Source: Corylus avellana (lineage: Eukaryota > Streptophyta > Magnoliopsida > Fagales > Betulaceae). Taken from it: DNA of 64,000 nt. The position numbers and the translations under genes are program-made. Positions 11,754-24,222 of the stretch are shown in pieces. Every line of letters starts with the position of its first letter. Position 1 is the first letter of the stretch. The stretch spans positions 14,506,906 to 14,570,905 of the forward strand of contig NC_081551.1 in NCBI RefSeq assembly GCF_901000735.1. The letters are read 5' to 3'. The notes under the pieces were generated by a model. The model did no database searches, was not told the origin of the DNA, and saw nothing but the letters and a program-made list of their open reading frames with translations.

Positions 11754-12980
11754 ATCAACAGATTGTTAAGAGGAAAAGGGGAAAGAGAAACAACAGTAAG
11801 ATCACTCGGCCTACAATCCTGATTCCAATTCTGTCTTCTTCATCATCATCATCATCAGAGCTTGAAGAATGGGGTTTCTTGATCATAGATAGGGAAGCAA
11901 ATATATTTGTTGAGAGTGGCTTGTGTACCTTTTCCTTTTCTATTTTTTTTTTTTTTTTTACCAGAACATCTAAATACATTTTTGTGGTTCTTTATTAATT
12001 ATGAATATGTTATTATTTTTTTAAATTTAATTTGTAATTTGGGTTGGCATGTGAAATACTACTGATTTGGGGAACTTTAATCTGCATAGTTGTTTCTTTG
12101 GGTGCTCTATCTCCACAATAACATTGTCTCCAAGTAACAAGTTACTTGGAGACAACTTGGGACCATGAAATACTACTTGTCTTGGAACTTTATATATATT
12201 TTCTTTTTCCAGCACTGATTTTCATCCTTAAACCCACTTTGCTTTGTATTTTTATAATCCGTTTGATTATGCTTTAACCACATGATCTTCCTTTCTCCCC
12301 CACTTTTGAGGCTTTTTAGGCATGAAGAGGCCTTTATCTTGTAAAAGCAGTGGAGGCCTGGAGGGTCATCATTTAGACTATATAACTTTACCAAAAGTGC
12401 ATGCTTGTTTTCCTTCTTTACTTTGATAAAGAATGTGAATACCTTATAGTTTTTCATCTCATTACTGATCACCAAGATTGCCAAACAGATTATTATTAAA
12501 AAAAAAAAAAAAGAAAAGGAAAAAAAAAAAAAGGGAAATTTCTCCAAACCCAGCAAAACGTACTGTGATAGAAAAGAACAACTTCACCTGTAGATGTCTG
12601 TCGCATTGGATACCCTAAATGCCCTAGATGGTCCATCCCTGTCCCATGGCCCTTTGCTTTTCCTTTGTTTTGTTTATCTGAAAATCAAATGAAATGACAA
12701 AAGATGGTTCTCTGATCTGGCAAAACTGAAAGTGAAGGGCAAATGCATGCACACAAGTTCATAATGTGGTCGGGCTTAGAAAGAGCAGAAATGCAGGGGC
12801 TGCGGCACGGCTGCAACAAGCATGTACATTCAGGTGGGCATCATTATTCTGTGTTTTGTGGTCCAAAGGTACTGAAATTGCCCATGTGCTGCCTCAGGCT
12901 TTGCCTCAACATTCTTTCCATTCCCTCGTCTGTCCATTAATATGCTGATTGGTGAACTACTTGGTTGGTATTTAGAGCAA
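11754..12980. other. Downstream region of patellin, no gene seen
   Basis: This holds the 3' UTR (a TCATCATCATCATCA run near 11839 and poly-T tracts) and intergenic DNA. It contains a small perfect hairpin: arms at 12124-12138 and 12141-12155 with a 2-nt spacer, flanked by a loose direct repeat of TGAAATACTACT (about 12052 and 12167). Short open frames lack domains. Confidence 0.4.
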
Positions 12981-13323
12981 AGGAAAATTTCACTTTTACT
13001 TTTTAAGTTTTAGGAGTTTTTCAATTTGAATCCTAAAGTTTAAAAATTGGCAATGCAATCCTTAATATTTCAAAAATTTTCAATTTAAATATTTCGTTAC
13101 CAATTTCCGTCAAATTAGACAAAAATTTATAAAATTACGTAATTACCCTCAAACCTCTTTTTTTTAAAAAAAAAATTTCGTCTAATTTAACGGAAATTAG
13201 TAACAGAAGGTTTAAATTGAAAATTTTTGAAATATTAGGGAGGCATATTGCCAATTTTTAAATTTTGAGGTTCAAATTAAAAAAAATCTTGAAATTTCAA
13301 GAAGTAAAGTGAATTTTTTCCTT
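12981..13323. mobile_element. Foldback MITE, TTCACTTTA end family
   Basis: The left end GGAAAATTTCACTTTTA and right end TAAAGTGAATTTTTTCC are inverted copies; internal arms include AATTGGCAAT and AACGGAAATTAGTAAC blocks in inverse orientation. Candidate flanks (TTAGAGCAA and TTAAAGTAA) match at 7 of 9. The same family recurs inside the hAT element at about 25919-26405. Confidence 0.65.
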
Positions 13324-14379
13324 AAAGTAATTATTTGTACAAATGATTAGTATTTGAATACGCAATGTGAGAAGACTTCATATGTAACTTATTTGTCTAA
13401 ATAGTTGATCGGATAACCTAAAATTTATTTGAGCAAATGAGTTTCATACTATGTCTTTTGTCTTTTATATTATTTGTAAGTCTTTTATATTATTTGTATG
13501 GGGAAAAGAGAGATCTGCATGAGAACCGTAGAGAAAGAGATGCGTTTTTTGAGGAAGAGAGATGAGAAGGAAAAAAGGGATGTGAGACTGTGAGTCACCC
13601 AGTCATCCGGTTTCGATTTTATTTTTTATTTTTTATTATTATTATTATTTAAAAAAATAGAAAAAGCAAATGTCAGCTATGCCCAAAAGAACGGCAGTAG
13701 ATATTGTACCATTATGACTAAATATGACGTAATTTTTAAAATATTAATAGATTAAAATTTAATAATAATTATATCAAATTCAATGGTAATTTTATTTATA
13801 TTAATGACTAATAATTTGAGTAGATAAGGTGAGGATTTCATATAAAGACTTATCTACTTGAATAGGTGATTGGATAACTTAAAATTTGTTTAGACAAGTG
13901 AGTTTCATACGGAATCTTTCATATTATTTGTCCAAATTGTAAGCAATTCAAATAGAGTAATGCTAGAAGAAAGATTAGGGTCATCTTTTTAAATATGACG
14001 TAACTTTTAAAAACACTAATAAATCAAAATTCAAATTCAATAATAATTAAAAAAAAAATCTTCTAATTATTATGAATCCTTGTCTGAAGTACTCTCTCTG
14101 TGAACTTCTAATGTGCATTAATTATGGGCCACCTTTCATCAACTAAAGAAAGTGGACTGTCCATTCCTGAAGCCAGGCCTTTGATGTCTTTCTTTTCGAT
14201 TTCTTTTGGACCGAGTTGCCTTACCTAAAGGTTTAAAAGAGAAGGTAGATTTTATTGGGAAATGTGGGAAGATCTTGAATTTAAAGTGTGCAAGATATGG
14301 TTTAAAGACCAAAATTTTTCTATTTCTAAATTTAGTTCAATAAATTTAGTTCAACATAAAAGGGCATTGTCGAAAAAAT

Positions 14380-14420
<41 letters not shown>

Positions 14421-14452
14421 TTTTTTAGAAAAAAATAATTTTTTTTTGTTCG
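13324..14452. other. AT-rich intergenic DNA with TA microsatellite
   Basis: No gene seen. It contains a repeat-like GATTGGATAACTTAAAATTTGTTT block (13400s and 13860s, two diverged copies), a partial copy of the GAGTAATGCTAG MITE end at about 13956, and a (TA)n run at about 14382-14417 that borders the truncated end of the LINE. Confidence 0.4.
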
Positions 14453-16490
14453 CAACTCTAAAAATGGTTTGCAAAAATATTTTTTAGTATTTTGCTCATA
14501 TGAAAATCACCAAATATTTCCATTCCATAAAAACCTGTAAGTTTCCATTCCACACCCTCGACCTCTATTTTAAAGTGCATTAATATCACGTCGGCTATAA
14601 TTTTGGATGACAACATTGTACCCTTCCCTCCATAGTAGAACCACCCCTCCACTACGACCCACACTATCAACTACGAACATTTGAGCCATGCCTAGTTTTA
14701 TTCTCAAACAATTTTTAAACGTTTATGGAATTTTGGTTTCCATAAGAAAAACTAAATTGGGTTTCTTCTCCTTCACCATCTGATGAAGGTTTCGAATTGT
14801 CTGAGAGTTCCCAAGCCCTCGACAATTCTAGCTTAGGAGACTCATTTTGAGCAGCGGGGCTGCGTAGCACCCTCTGCCATGTCATCACACCGAAGTCCCT
14901 CATCAAGCCCATCTTTACTATTTCGCTTCCCGTCTGATTTGTGAGTGTCTTCACTTATGCCATATGTTTTTTGCTTCCCTAAGCTGTCCCCTCAATCCTT
15001 ATAGAAAACCTCCCACCTACATATACCCCGTTTCTTCCCATGCTTTGAAGAGGTCCCTGGAGTTGGAGACACGTAACTGCTACCCTGCGTGTCAGCGTCT
15101 CCAAAAATAAAACTTGTTTTGCCCATAGAGACTTGGACAGATGGTTTACTCAACATACTAACTTTTGCCCACGTTGCCCTACATGTTGCTGTACTCGTCA
15201 GCCCTGGCACCTTATTTGCTTTGTCCAGTGATTCCCAAACCATTTTTTCCTTAATAGTATCCAATTGGCCAACGTAAATGCTCTTTGTTCTCCCGGATTT
15301 TGTCCCCATATGCTTTTTGGCCTCTATTCGTATCCCCCGAATCTTGCCTAGTATTTCTGCCTTTCTCATTTAGACCAGACTCCATGATATTACTTCCCAT
15401 GATTTTCTCTCCATGATTTCCTCCTTCCAAAATCTCCACATCCTTCCTCTTCAATGCTCTAAGATCCCCGCTCCCCAATTTGGGGAAAGACATGTTAGAA
15501 TTAAGGGAAATATTTTCAGAACCTCTGATAACCCTCCGCCGGTTACTTCCCTATCATCGTCATCTACTTCCTAGTTAACATGCCTCCTTTGTTGACCGTG
15601 TTTTGCTGCTGAAAAAATTGCTGCCTATGTATGGCCCATCTTTCCACCAGAGGGCCAACCACGACTCATCCCCGCTCTACGGTTCGAAGAGGGAACCCTC
15701 AGCCATGTTCCAAATTGGTTCTCCACCTCTCCTCCATGTATCCTCCAACGTCCAATCCTTCCGCATCCATGACTACCATGTTTGATGACCCCACACTTAA
15801 AACAGAACTTCATAATTTTCTTATACTGGAATGCAATCCAAACTATTTTGTCTTTGAATTTTAGCATACGCCCCCGTGAGAGAGGCTTGGAGAGGTCCAA
15901 AAGTATCCACACTCTTAGATATTCACCCCACCCTACTCCATCTTCAGCAACATCAAGATCTTCCACCTCCCCCATTGATGCACCAATCTGATTGCCAATC
16001 TCCTTTCCCATGCACGCAAGTGGGAGATTAAACATACGCACCCAAAAAGCCGTCTTGTCAAACTCCAATTGGGTAGGTGGAGTGAGACCATCAAAGTCTG
16101 CAAGGGATACTAGATGGCCGTCAAAAGTTCAAGGACGTCCCTCCATGATCCTTGTTTTATCCCATTCGAACTCAAACTCAATGAGGAAAAGGTTTACTCC
16201 CAATGCTTTGAATGAGACCCTTCCAATTGGTTGTCATGCACGAATCAAAGGCATCTTAATGATCTCCTTTCCCACAGTCCGGTCCGCTAGCAACTTTCCC
16301 ACTACACAAGCATAACCACGAGCCACCGGGGGGGCAAGGTCAGTCCCGCAGATGTCGACCCCCACGCTTTCTTCTTCCAACAAAGTGAAATTTCTCGAGA
16401 TTTTGGATAGATCCTTAGCTGTAGTACCCATCACTTTTCTCCATTCCTCCACAAAGATCTTGGAAGAGAGATAGCAATCCAAACCTAAAA
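14453..16490 (-). mobile_element. LINE with ORF1 and only the start of ORF2
   Basis: Reading on the minus strand, about 16482-15625 encodes a DUF4283-type gag-like domain followed by a zinc knuckle, CFKCGVIKHGSHGC (C-x2-C-x4-H-x4-C), broken by frame changes. Further downstream, frames at 15493-15251, 15369-14992 and 14954-14715 are low-complexity ORF1 tail. The frame at 14670-14458 carries VEWKLTGFYG, which matches the early part of the LINE endonuclease domain. The rest of endonuclease, reverse transcriptase and RNase H are absent; the element stops at the TA repeat near 14450. Frameshifts make it non-functional. Assignment to plant L1-type LINEs is by domain resemblance. Confidence 0.75.
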
Positions 16491-18481
16491 CGCCCCAAGT
16501 TCTAGAGGCAGAGCGACTGGGAGCAATTGTAACATATTCTTAATAAAAATAAAAATTCTCCTACCATATGATTACCACAGAAACATTACATCACCAGAGT
16601 GTTATAAACTCTCATTATGAAATTACAAACACATAATGTGCTAGTATTCAATAATCTCATAAGCAATAAAGTTACACAGTCTATGCTTGAGCGCTATACT
16701 CTGTAGAATGGAGTCCTAAATGCTACTACTCCTGCTCCTGCTAGTCTACAAAGCAATAAGCCCAAGTGTCCCAACCATTGGGCCAGATAATCAGATATTT
16801 AGCAACTAAGAGGCCCACCGGTACCCTATCCTCAGTACTACGATATATAAGACAAATCTTAAAAAAATGCATAGGGAGAAAGGGTGAGTTTGACAACTCA
16901 ATAAGTAGCCACAACACCAGATGCTATGAAACATGCTATGCAGATTTTTATGTCATCATCTCTGTCATGCACAACAATAATTCATGCAGAATAACATAAT
17001 TAACAAATAAAGCAAGAATAGCAGGTTAATTATGAAATAAGTAAGCACTTCCTTTTATTTTTCTTTCAAAAATTGTTTTACTTTTTGACCCGACTCCGCA
17101 ATTTTACCATGAGCGGCGCACGTTGGCTTGTCCCGAAGGACCCATAGGCTCATCATGTTGTCACAGGGGAGAGCTACCAGGTTGGGAACTCCCGTAGATA
17201 AAGGTCACCTGGCCGATAGCACACACATTCTCGTAACCGTCCTTCGATGTGCTTGCCATAGTACCCATGAGATTCGGTACCGATCATGACTTATTTAGTG
17301 CCTTGGGGTTAAACATTTATTAATCATGAATGCACAGTAACATTTCATATAATTTTACTAGCTCATTTGTAATTATGTAATACACCATGAAACCTTGAGA
17401 GTTATTTTCATTCATAATCGCAGTCATGTATAAATTATAAAAGAAGGTAATTGTAACACATAAAATTCTTAAGCAATGACATATGAATGAATAAAACTTG
17501 TCATTAAGAAAGTGCAATTTTAAAATCAGTAAGTGGATGATTTATAAACTCTCAACATTTTTTCAAAGATTTATACTAAAATCTGTTGGGTTTTTAGTGT
17601 TGTATCCCCTTACCTGGCATTACATGCCCTTATTTTGAATCTGCATCCAATTCATAATTCCTACAACGGAGGTAAAAAGTACCTTAGTCATCAATTCATT
17701 TACAAGTTTCAATTGTGCATCAGTAGTTAGTGATCATATCTCTAAGCTCTATCCCTTCACCGTCTATCCTTAGTCAAAACATAAATCCATCATCAAATCA
17801 TCATTTTTCTCCAACCAAGCCATCTGTTAACTTACAATCAATAAAATCCAAAACATCAAGATAGTATTAATCGCACCTAGGCAAAATCACATTTCCTCAT
17901 AGGTCAAGCAACACCAATTTCCATGCTTATAACATTGTATTGATAATCTAAAATCTAACATGCAAGGTCTTAGATAGGTTAGCTAATGTGTGTTAATCAT
18001 CATCAATATATTAATTCCTCAAAATCAAAGAGTCATCTAGTATGCATCAACCAAACTTTCTATCGTCAGAGCAAACTCAAGGCTTGTCCCAATTTTCGGC
18101 TAACAAAGCAAGAACCCAAAATTATCCTCCAATTACACAATCACTTAACAACCCAAAAATCATTATTACCAATGACTACAAATCAAAACTCATTTGCAAT
18201 TTCATCCAACAAACCCACGAATTAATAATATCCATCAATAGAGACACCAATGAATCAAAATATATTACCTATAAACCAACACAATCAACTAAGCTCATCC
18301 AAAATTTCTTCAAAATTAATCACAAGGCTTGAGATTAAGAAATTACCTTGCAAAACCTTATGGGTTTCTATCCTTCCTCTTTCTCTTCTTCCTTTTCTTC
18401 TTTTTTTTTTTTTTTCCTCTTCTTCCTCTTCTTTTTTTCCTCTTTTTTCTTTCTCTTCAGTGTTACGTTTCTTGCTTTCAT
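16491..18481. repeat. Unclassified repeat-like DNA
   Basis: No gene supported. The segment near 16760-17330 (for example GGGAGAGCTACCAGG and AAAGGTCACCTGGCCGATAG) looks like untranslated sequence of LTR retrotransposons I have seen in plants, but no flanking LTR pair, primer-binding site or polyprotein is visible here. The 3' part is AC-rich, then a pyrimidine tract at about 18363-18470. Confidence 0.35.
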
Positions 18482-20533
18482 AATAAGGGCAAGCCCCTTT
18501 CTTAAATAAGTCATTGTTGGAGACTAGCTAGGTCCCCAAGTAGCTTATCATGTAAGGCCATGTGTCATCTTGAGCTCGATGATTTGTCAAGCTTTTAAAA
18601 TGTATAAATTCAAAATTAGTTCATGTGCTTGGCCTAATTTACAAATCACTCACTGTGGTCTAAAAAATAATTTATAGATTCCTAGGGTAGGCCAAAATAA
18701 CATTTTACTCCCTAAACTCATTTTCCGTTAAATGACTTAATGGAAACCGTTACATTGCCACATCACACTCAATAAAAATAAGACATGTATTCTTTTTTAT
18801 TTATGCTTTTAAAAAATGACAAATAAGCTTTTTCACATCATTTCAAGGCTCCAACACACATTCCACGTCAAATTAAATAAATCTAATCCCTCTATATCTC
18901 CTGTGCTACCGTCAGCTTCATCTTTCCCAACGATTCTTGCCATCATCTTCATCTTCTGATGGGTATGATCTTCGATCTGTGAGTTACTCAGAGATTTTTG
19001 GGCATCTGCGTTTTTGGATTAGTGCATTTTTGGGCAGTCTTTCTATGGAATTTCGGATTTGTTTTTGGGCATTGAAGCATCTTCAAAAATTGTTTCCGAG
19101 CATCTGAAACAATCGATTCCTCTCTTTGTGTCTTTTTTTTTTTTGGGAAGATGAAGACGACGGCAAGAATCGAAGGAGAAGATGAAGACGACGGTGGCAC
19201 AGGGGATATAGAAGGATTAGGTTTATTTAATTTGACGTGGAGTGTGTGTTGGAGCCTCAAAATAACGTGAAAAAGCTTATTTGTCATTTTTTAAAAGCAT
19301 AAATAAAAAAGAACATGTGTCTTATTTTTATTGGGTGTGATGTGGCAATGTAACGGTTTCCGTTAAGTCATTTAACGAAAAATAAGTTCATGGAGTAAAA
19401 TGTTATTTTGGCCTACCTTAGGGACCTAGAAATTATTTTTTAAATCACAATGAGTGATTTGTAAATTATGCCAACCACATGGACCAATTTTGCATTTATC
19501 CCATTTTAAAAATAAAAACTCCTCATGTATTTACATTAGAGCGTGGTCATAAAAATCTACAATTAATCATCAATGAACCTAAACCTTTTAACTAGTACAT
19601 ACCCAAAAATCATGGCTTATGAACATTATTTACCCACAACTTTTTGGTACCTCAAAAGTCCCTCGAAAATTTGTGCCTCTGTTTGATTGAAATTCCTGTT
19701 TTGACACTTGCATCTTCTAAAAATCATAACTCCTTCTATAAGTGTTCAAAAATCATGAAACCACTTTTAAAATCTTCCTTTCTCATCATCATACAAGGTC
19801 TTAAAATAGCTTTGTTTAAGGTCACTCATTGAATTTTCGGCGTCCAAAACAATGTGACTTTTCTTTCAATAACCTACTTAATTTTAAACTAGCAATTTCC
19901 ATCGTCTTTCACATTAAGTCTACTTACCTAACTTCATATAAATCTTAATAAAATTGCAAATCCTCTTTATCCTTGATATTAAGATCACCTTGCTTTTAGA
20001 AGAAGGGCAAATCCCTTCCTTAAATAAGTCATTGTTGGAGACTAGCTTGGTCCCCAAGTAGCTTATCATGCAAGGCCATGTGTCATCTTGAGCTTGATGA
20101 TTTGTCAAGCTTTTAAAAATAAAAACTCCTCATGCATTTACATTAGAACGTTGTCATAAAAATCTACAATTAATCCTCAATGAACCTAAACCTTTTGACT
20201 ACCACATACCCAAAAATCATGGCATACGAACATCATTTCCTCATAACTTTTTGATACCTCAAAAGTCCCTTGAAAATCTGTGCCTCTGTTTGACTGAAAT
20301 TCCTATTTTGACACTTGCATCTTCTAAAACTCATAACTCCTTCTATAAGTGTCCAAAAATCATGAAACCACTTTTAAAATCTTCATTTTTCATCATTATA
20401 GAAGGTCTTGAAACATTTTTGTTTAAGGTCACTTATTGAATTTTCGGCGTTCAAAACAATGTGACTTTTCTTTCAATAAGCTACTAAATTTCTAACTAGC
20501 AATTTCCATCATCCTTCACATTAAGTCTACTAA
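18482..20533. repeat. Direct repeat of about 530 bp, one copy split by a MITE
   Basis: Copy 1 is 18482-18600 plus 19504-19922; copy 2 is 20003-20533. Both run from AAGGGCAA...TTAAATAAGTCATTGTTGGAGA to CACATTAAGTCTACT and contain a similar 62-codon open frame (19644-19832 and 20251-20439) without domains, so the frames are probably incidental. The copies differ at scattered positions. Copy 2 is uninterrupted where copy 1 carries the 903-bp element. Confidence 0.8.
18601..19503. mobile_element. 903-bp foldback MITE with empty-site evidence
   Basis: The ends are inverted copies: left TGTATAAATTCAAAATTAG, right inverse of TGGGATAAATGCAAAATTGG, with arms of more than 200 bp containing ATTTTACTCC and ACGGAAAATGAG-type blocks. 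The flank TTTTAAAA is present at 18593-18600 and 19504-19511, and occurs once at the matching place in the uninterrupted repeat copy (about 20114). The centre carries GA-rich and AT-rich DNA without a gene. Related copies lie at about 54204-55228 and, truncated by a gap, at 45893-46324. Confidence 0.85.
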
Positions 20534-21717
20534 ATCGCTAAGTTTTTCTTCTAAATTAATGATAGAGTCTCACCTATATATATTATTCTACATTTTTTAT
20601 TTATTAAAAATAACAATAAGATATTATTTGATAGTACCATTCAGATTACACTTACACTTAAAGGGCCCTACTATTATATCCCTTACAATTGGGTTGAGTA
20701 TTATCTAACACAAAGGTAGGTGGTTTGGTAGACAATGAACCACCTAGAAAAAATAAGTTCTAGTTTAATAAAGTAAAAGGTGTCCTAAGTAAAATGATTT
20801 TTTGGTTTTGTATTAGAAGTCATCTGAGCCCTCCATCTTTTAACAGCACACAGGCTGGATCCCCGTGTTACTAATCACTATGACTTCTAATACAAAACCA
20901 CTATGACCCAGAACAATACAATAATACAAAAAGCCGTTAGGTATTAAACAACATGTACTAGCTATTAGGTATCTTCTAAGAGCTTGTTTGGAATTGCAGT
21001 GAAAAATAGAGCTTTTGAATATAGAACTTTTGCCTATGAGCTTTTGTCGAAAGTGCTATTGTTGAAAAGCTGTTTACATGTTTGGTAACCGCATGTCTTA
21101 AGTGTTTTTTTGATGTTACTGATGTTTGGTAACAAAACAAAAAAAAGTGCTTTTTAGTTGCAAAAATGATAATAAAGGACATATAATTTTTTTTTTTTTA
21201 AAAAAAAAAAATCATTATGTGACACCAAATATATGTCATTTTACGTGAAATCATTACATTTTTTCAATAAAGGCCTAAGGTTGGTAATGATTTTTTTTTT
21301 TTTCCATTTTATACCAACATTTTTATATAAAAATGGTTAATGTTAGATTTCACAAGTAAAAATTATTTTGTAATGGTTTATGTAACAAAACGTCAACATT
21401 TTATTTCTTTTGTATGTACTTATATGTAATAAAAAGTAATGTCAATCATTTTCTTTCTTTCCTTTTTTTTAAAAAAAAAAAAAAATTATTTAACACTTCA
21501 AATTATTTAACATACTTTTTAACACCACAACACTTCAAAGTATTTAACACATAAAAAAGAACAACATTCAAGGAGATCCTTACAACATTTTAAGTAGTTT
21601 ATATAAAAATAAAAAAATAAAAAATAACGGGTCATAAGTAGATTAGCAATATGATCACGCTTAATGTTCATAGAATTTTCATCTAATGTCTCTGATTGTT
21701 GTATGCTTAACTAATCT

Positions 21718-22942
21718 TGTCCTTCGTCATTGCCTATACTGTCAATAGGTAGTAAATCCTTATCATCATCATATGGTTGGAATTTAGCATCCTTTATTAC
21801 ATGCTTCCTAATGAAGTTATGAAGAGCCATAGACGCCACCATGATTTTCACTTGTTTATCATAAGGAAAACCCGGCTTGCAATGTAATAACTTTCACTTA
21901 TTTTTCCAAACTCAAATGTTCTTTCAATAGTCCGTCTAAGTGATGAATGTGCATGATTAAAAATTTCATGCATACCCCTCGATTGGCTTTCGCGATGAAA
22001 GTCTCGTAGATGATACCGTTCTCCTTTGTATGGCCCCATGTATCCATTCATATAAGGATATCTTGCGTCTACCAAGTAATACTTTCCTATAAAAAAATAT
22101 ACGAGTAACAGTCATATTTTTTTATTATTTTTTCATGTATAATTCATAATTGTTATTTTTATTAAATACAAACCTCTAGGTGGGTATGGAAATCGCAATT
22201 CTTCATCTCGAATAACTTCCAAAAAAATATGTGTATCATGTGCGGTACCTTCCTATCCAGCCCAAACAAAGGTGAAACACATACGAAAATCATAAACAAC
22301 CATAACATTCTGAGTAGGAGTCCCTTTTCGACCAATATATGGTATTTGGTTTGTTGGAGAAATTTTAATTCGCACATGGGTTCCATCAATGGCTACAATA
22401 CAATCTTTGAAGTATGGCCAATACTGCTCATCATCACGAATTTTGCTTGGAACATCCCTAAACTTCCTATCAATAGGATTAATAATGTCAATCGCCATTC
22501 TTGAAACGACCATTAAAACATGAGTAAAATGTCTACTAACTGTTTCTCCTGAATGTTGAAACATTTCTTGCACTATCCTATTCCGAAACACATGGCCTAA
22601 AGTAATCAAAAACATAGCTACCAACTCTTCAACAATTAATTTCCTAGTAACTCTTAAATGATATATTTCCTTCAACTCTTTACACAAGTAAAGGAATAAG
22701 TGTATTTCCATTCGAAAATTTTGTTTGCACCTATTAGGATTACCTTGTACAATCTCCATAACCCACTTATAACATGTTTGAGAAGATGTCCTACATGGTT
22801 CTTTTGCAATATATGGCATATAATAGTTTTCAACAAATTCTACTGCTGCAGCTGCTAGAATAAAAACATCATTTTCATTTTCCTCTTCACCATAATCACT
22901 ATCACTTATATCATCTTGAGTGCTATAATCACTATTGTCCAT
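21718..22942 (-). pseudogene. Harbinger (HARBI1-like) DDE transposase, decayed
   Basis: It starts with an acidic MDNSDYS leader at 22942 (the open frame extends further upstream, but this ATG begins the conserved style). The helix-turn-helix-like N-terminal region is followed by the nuclease core. The acidic triad is visible: D in FKDCIVAIDGTH, D in YYLVDARYP (second exon, from about 22086), and E in SLRRTIERTFE. An intron lies at about 22087-22174. Lesions: an in-frame TAG at about 22253-22255 where a Trp is expected (FVWAG then stop, followed by EGTAHDTH), and a frameshift in a T run at about 22221-22227. The C-terminus (SMALHNFIRKHV) is recognisable down to about 21718. In intact elements this enzyme cuts the TIRs. 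Confidence 0.88.
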
Positions 22943-23159
22943 GTCTAAAAGGAAAACAAATAAATATATAAACACAAAATAAATATATAAGCACCCATTA
23001 AAATAAGAAAAAGAAATTTCTACGTAGTTATGAAATATTATAATATACTCACCTTGATACACAAATCAACACATAAAAAAATAAATAAATAACATTCAAA
23101 TAAATCCTTACAGCTTTTCAAATAGTTCATAACAAAACAACATTAAAAAATAACAACAT

Positions 23160-24222
23160 TATTCCATGCTACGATGGTTGATTTTTCTATTTCCCATTCG
23201 CTTGATAAAGTCAATCTGCAACTATGGCTCTTTAATAGTCACAAACATCTCTCTATGTGATCTCTTAAGAAATACCTTTGTTGCAAACTTAAGTATGTCA
23301 ATGTCATTTTCTCTTTCAGCAATCCCCCGAACAACATCCATAACCTCTTCAATATTCCATTTAGGTTTATCGTAGCTCTTAGATGTCACTGTATTCTTAG
23401 TTTCTATTACATGACAAATACGACTCAACTATTGACTAACGATTTGAACTTCTTTATCTCTTTTCTTACATTGAACCGCAATACCAAACTTCTTATTTCA
23501 TTTATCCCACGTATCTAAATCAGTAGGAATATCATCAATGCAATATGTATTGAGATTTGGTTCATCATCCAAAACATCTAAACCTTCTAAAACATTGCTA
23601 TCTTCATCAACCATTACATCTACACCATCTATGGTACCAATATCATTAGGAACTAACCCTATGGATGGTGCCCAAGATCCCTCTCCGGTGGCAGTTATAT
23701 ATCTAAACAATATTTCCACCTTCAAAGCGTAAGCCAAACCTGTCATGCGAAACTTGGTTTCTTCTGGAACTTCTTGTATTTAGGTATATGTAAAAATCAA
23801 TAATAAACACTTTTTTAAATCATTTTAATAAAAACAAATAAGTACAAATATAATACCTGCAATTTTTTTTCCCACCGATCATCGGGCGCATCAATTGTCT
23901 TTTTCACCGGATCCCATTCAAGGCCAATTTCCTTGTCTATCAATTTCTTCCAAATATTCTACTATTTTTTCAAACTATCCAACTTGTTCTTTAATTGTTT
24001 ATAGCAATATTGTTTTCCAGTTTTTTCATTAAATTTGTCTATCACATTTTTCCACCTAGTCCTATTGAAAGGTGTTCCTAGGTGGTTACTAGCATGAATC
24101 TCAGCAATACATATGTCACAATAATCTTCTAGCATTTTTTCAGTCCAAACTACTTTCTTTATTCGAGTATATGTAGTAGCAGTAGTAACGTTGCTTTGAC
24201 ATGTTTTACTCATGTTTTTCAC
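23160..24222 (-). pseudogene. PIF ORF1, Myb/SANT-like DNA-binding protein, decayed
   Basis: The N-terminal block at 24222-23962 reads as a Myb/SANT-like (Myb_DNA-bind_3) domain: VWTEKMLEDYCDICIAEI, then FNRTRWKNVIDKFNEKTGKQ and YKQLKNKLDSLKK. Downstream minus-strand frames at 23746-23498 (GLVPNDIGTIDGVDV, acidic) and 23428-23160 (SYDKPKWNIEEVMDVV, MFVTIKEP) look like its middle and C-terminal parts, in different frames with stops between them; a small intron at about 23780-23860 is possible. In this superfamily ORF1 binds TIRs and helps the transposase. Confidence 0.8.

Noticed and set aside
16760..17330. Possible intact LTR retrotransposon in 16.5-18.5 kb
   Set aside because: Sequence style resembles LTR-element non-coding DNA, but no LTR pair, primer-binding site or polyprotein could be found.
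19644..20439. Pair of similar 62-codon frames at 19644-19832 and 20251-20439
   Set aside because: They lie in a direct DNA repeat; the substitutions do not favour silent sites and no domain is present.
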